A stretch of 33,716 nucleotides of DNA from Quinella sp. 1Q5 (GTDB taxonomy: Bacteria > Bacillota > Negativicutes > Selenomonadales > Selenomonadaceae), in assembly GCA_014764605.1 (NCBI GenBank), contig JACXWG010000015.1:1-33716 (forward strand), written 5' to 3'. Positions 33,077 to 33,716 of the stretch are shown in pieces. The translations under genes were made by a program, and so were the position numbers. The notes under the pieces are model-generated. The model saw only the letters and a list, made by a program, of their open reading frames with translations. It did no database searches and was not told where the DNA came from. Position 1 is the first letter of the stretch, and every line of letters starts with the position of its first letter.

Positions 33077-33716
33077 TTATGCCATAGCACGCCGATAAGC
33101 CTTCGCCGCGTCCAAAATCCTGCGGTCAGGCTCGTAAATCTGCTTGCGAACCTTTTTAACCGTCTTTTCGTCCGCGAAATGCTCCGGCATGTCTTTATAG
33201 TCGCTTGAATTCGTGAAATGCGCCCATTCGTCTTCTAAAGCGCGGATTGTCCAAAGATATTTCTCCATAATGTCTTCCGGCGTCATGTTATCGGCGTCTT
33301 CGGTCTTCTGCGCGGAAATTTTGTTATCATCGCCGTTTATCGTGCCGTTTGACGGATTAAAGCCTGTTTGATTAGCATTTGTGAGCGTCGAACCTTCCGA
33401 AACGCTTTGATTTGCGATTTCGCCGCCTGAAACGTTCATTGCGGCACCTTGTGCAAGATTTGACGCACAAACGCCGCTAATATTGCCTCCGCCCGCTCCA
33501 ATCGATGATAATTCCGCCATCGCCGACGAAGATGCCTTGACCATCGCCCGCGTCATGGCTTCGCGTGCCTCTTCCTTAGTCGTAGCCCTCTTGAGTTCAG
33601 ATTTTAGCTCTTCGCGGGCTTCGTCGGCGGCTTTTGCCTTTTTGTAGGTCTTCGGGTCGTTCACGCGCAAAAATCCGAGTTCTTCGTCGCTTAATTTCTG
33701 TCCAGCCTTGAGTTTG
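33077..33716 (-). CDS. hypothetical protein, 5' end beyond the window
   Basis: The minus-strand frame is open from the window edge to TAA at 33079-33077, giving at least 212 residues. It is hydrophilic, with an N-terminal charged helix (KLSDEELGFLRVNDPKTYKK, then KAADEAREELKSELKRATTK), a Gly/Ser/Asn-rich low-complexity middle (about 60-125 of the visible part) and a charged helical C-terminus (MTPEDIMEKYLWTIRALEDEW to YEPDRRILDAAKAYRRAMA). The low-complexity centre between two helical ends suggests a linker or a structural/phage-like protein, but I do not recognise it. The true start is outside the window. Confidence 0.65.
   Translation of the reverse strand, partial: KLKAGQKLSDEELGFLRVNDPKTYKKAKAADEAREELKSELKRATTKEEAREAMTRAMVKASSSAMAELSSIGAGGGNISGVCASNLAQGAAMNVSGGEIANQSVSEGSTLTNANQTGFNPSNGTINGDDNKISAQKTEDADNMTPEDIMEKYLWTIRALEDEWAHFTNSSDYKDMPEHFADEKTVKKVRKQIYEPDRRILDAAKAYRRAMA

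Overview
The window looks like a chromosomal segment of a low-to-mid GC Firmicute, most likely a Negativicutes/Selenomonadales member. The evidence is an argS - rpoE (delta subunit) - pyrG block, an rbfA - nrnA - truB block, an isolated NirJ2-type radical SAM protein, an XpaC/TelA pair, sigma-A-like promoters and strong AGGAGG ribosome-binding sites, often paired with TTG starts. The lineage is an inference from gene content; no rRNA is present. No prophage, IS element or CRISPR array is visible.

Left part (1-11.3 kb). A rightward unit carries rph, rdgB and a YfcE-like phosphodiesterase, followed by a terminator and an unlisted 45-residue membrane peptide with a Gly/Asp tail. A leftward unit starts at mutS and ends at mutL. 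Between the two repair genes lie a lipoprotein whose two half-lobes resemble a substrate-binding protein in permuted order, a DUF2156-STAS fusion, a MATE transporter and an MFS transporter. Several junctions are ATGA overlaps, so the genes are probably translated in a coupled way.

Decayed island (11.4-14.07 kb). Four unrelated genes lie here in pieces: an HlyD-type adaptor (amber stop plus frameshift), a universal stress protein with a scrambled nucleotide-binding N-terminus, a fragment of a DNA methyltransferase, and a LysR regulator with frameshifts. A stray signal peptide is joined to the LysR piece.

Envelope cluster (14.08-18.7 kb, leftward). An XpaC protein with a TM2 domain, TelA, a four-helix membrane protein and a class B penicillin-binding protein with a PASTA domain form one operon, starting from an extended -10 promoter. 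A second leftward unit (tRNA-Leu(UAG), plsY and a broken gene) has a good promoter and a terminator.

Right part (19.9-33.7 kb, rightward). argS is followed by two tandem L,D-transpeptidase paralogues, the first lacking both catalytic residues, then rpoE and pyrG. A terminator and a fresh promoter lead to nirJ2-rbfA-nrnA-truB. Next come two paralogous lipoproteins, a clostripain-type (C11) lipoprotein peptidase and a D,D-carboxypeptidase. A leftward unknown gene runs off the right edge. Cell-wall enzymes (PBP, two L,D-transpeptidase-like proteins, D,D-carboxypeptidase, TelA/XpaC) are unusually frequent for 34 kb.
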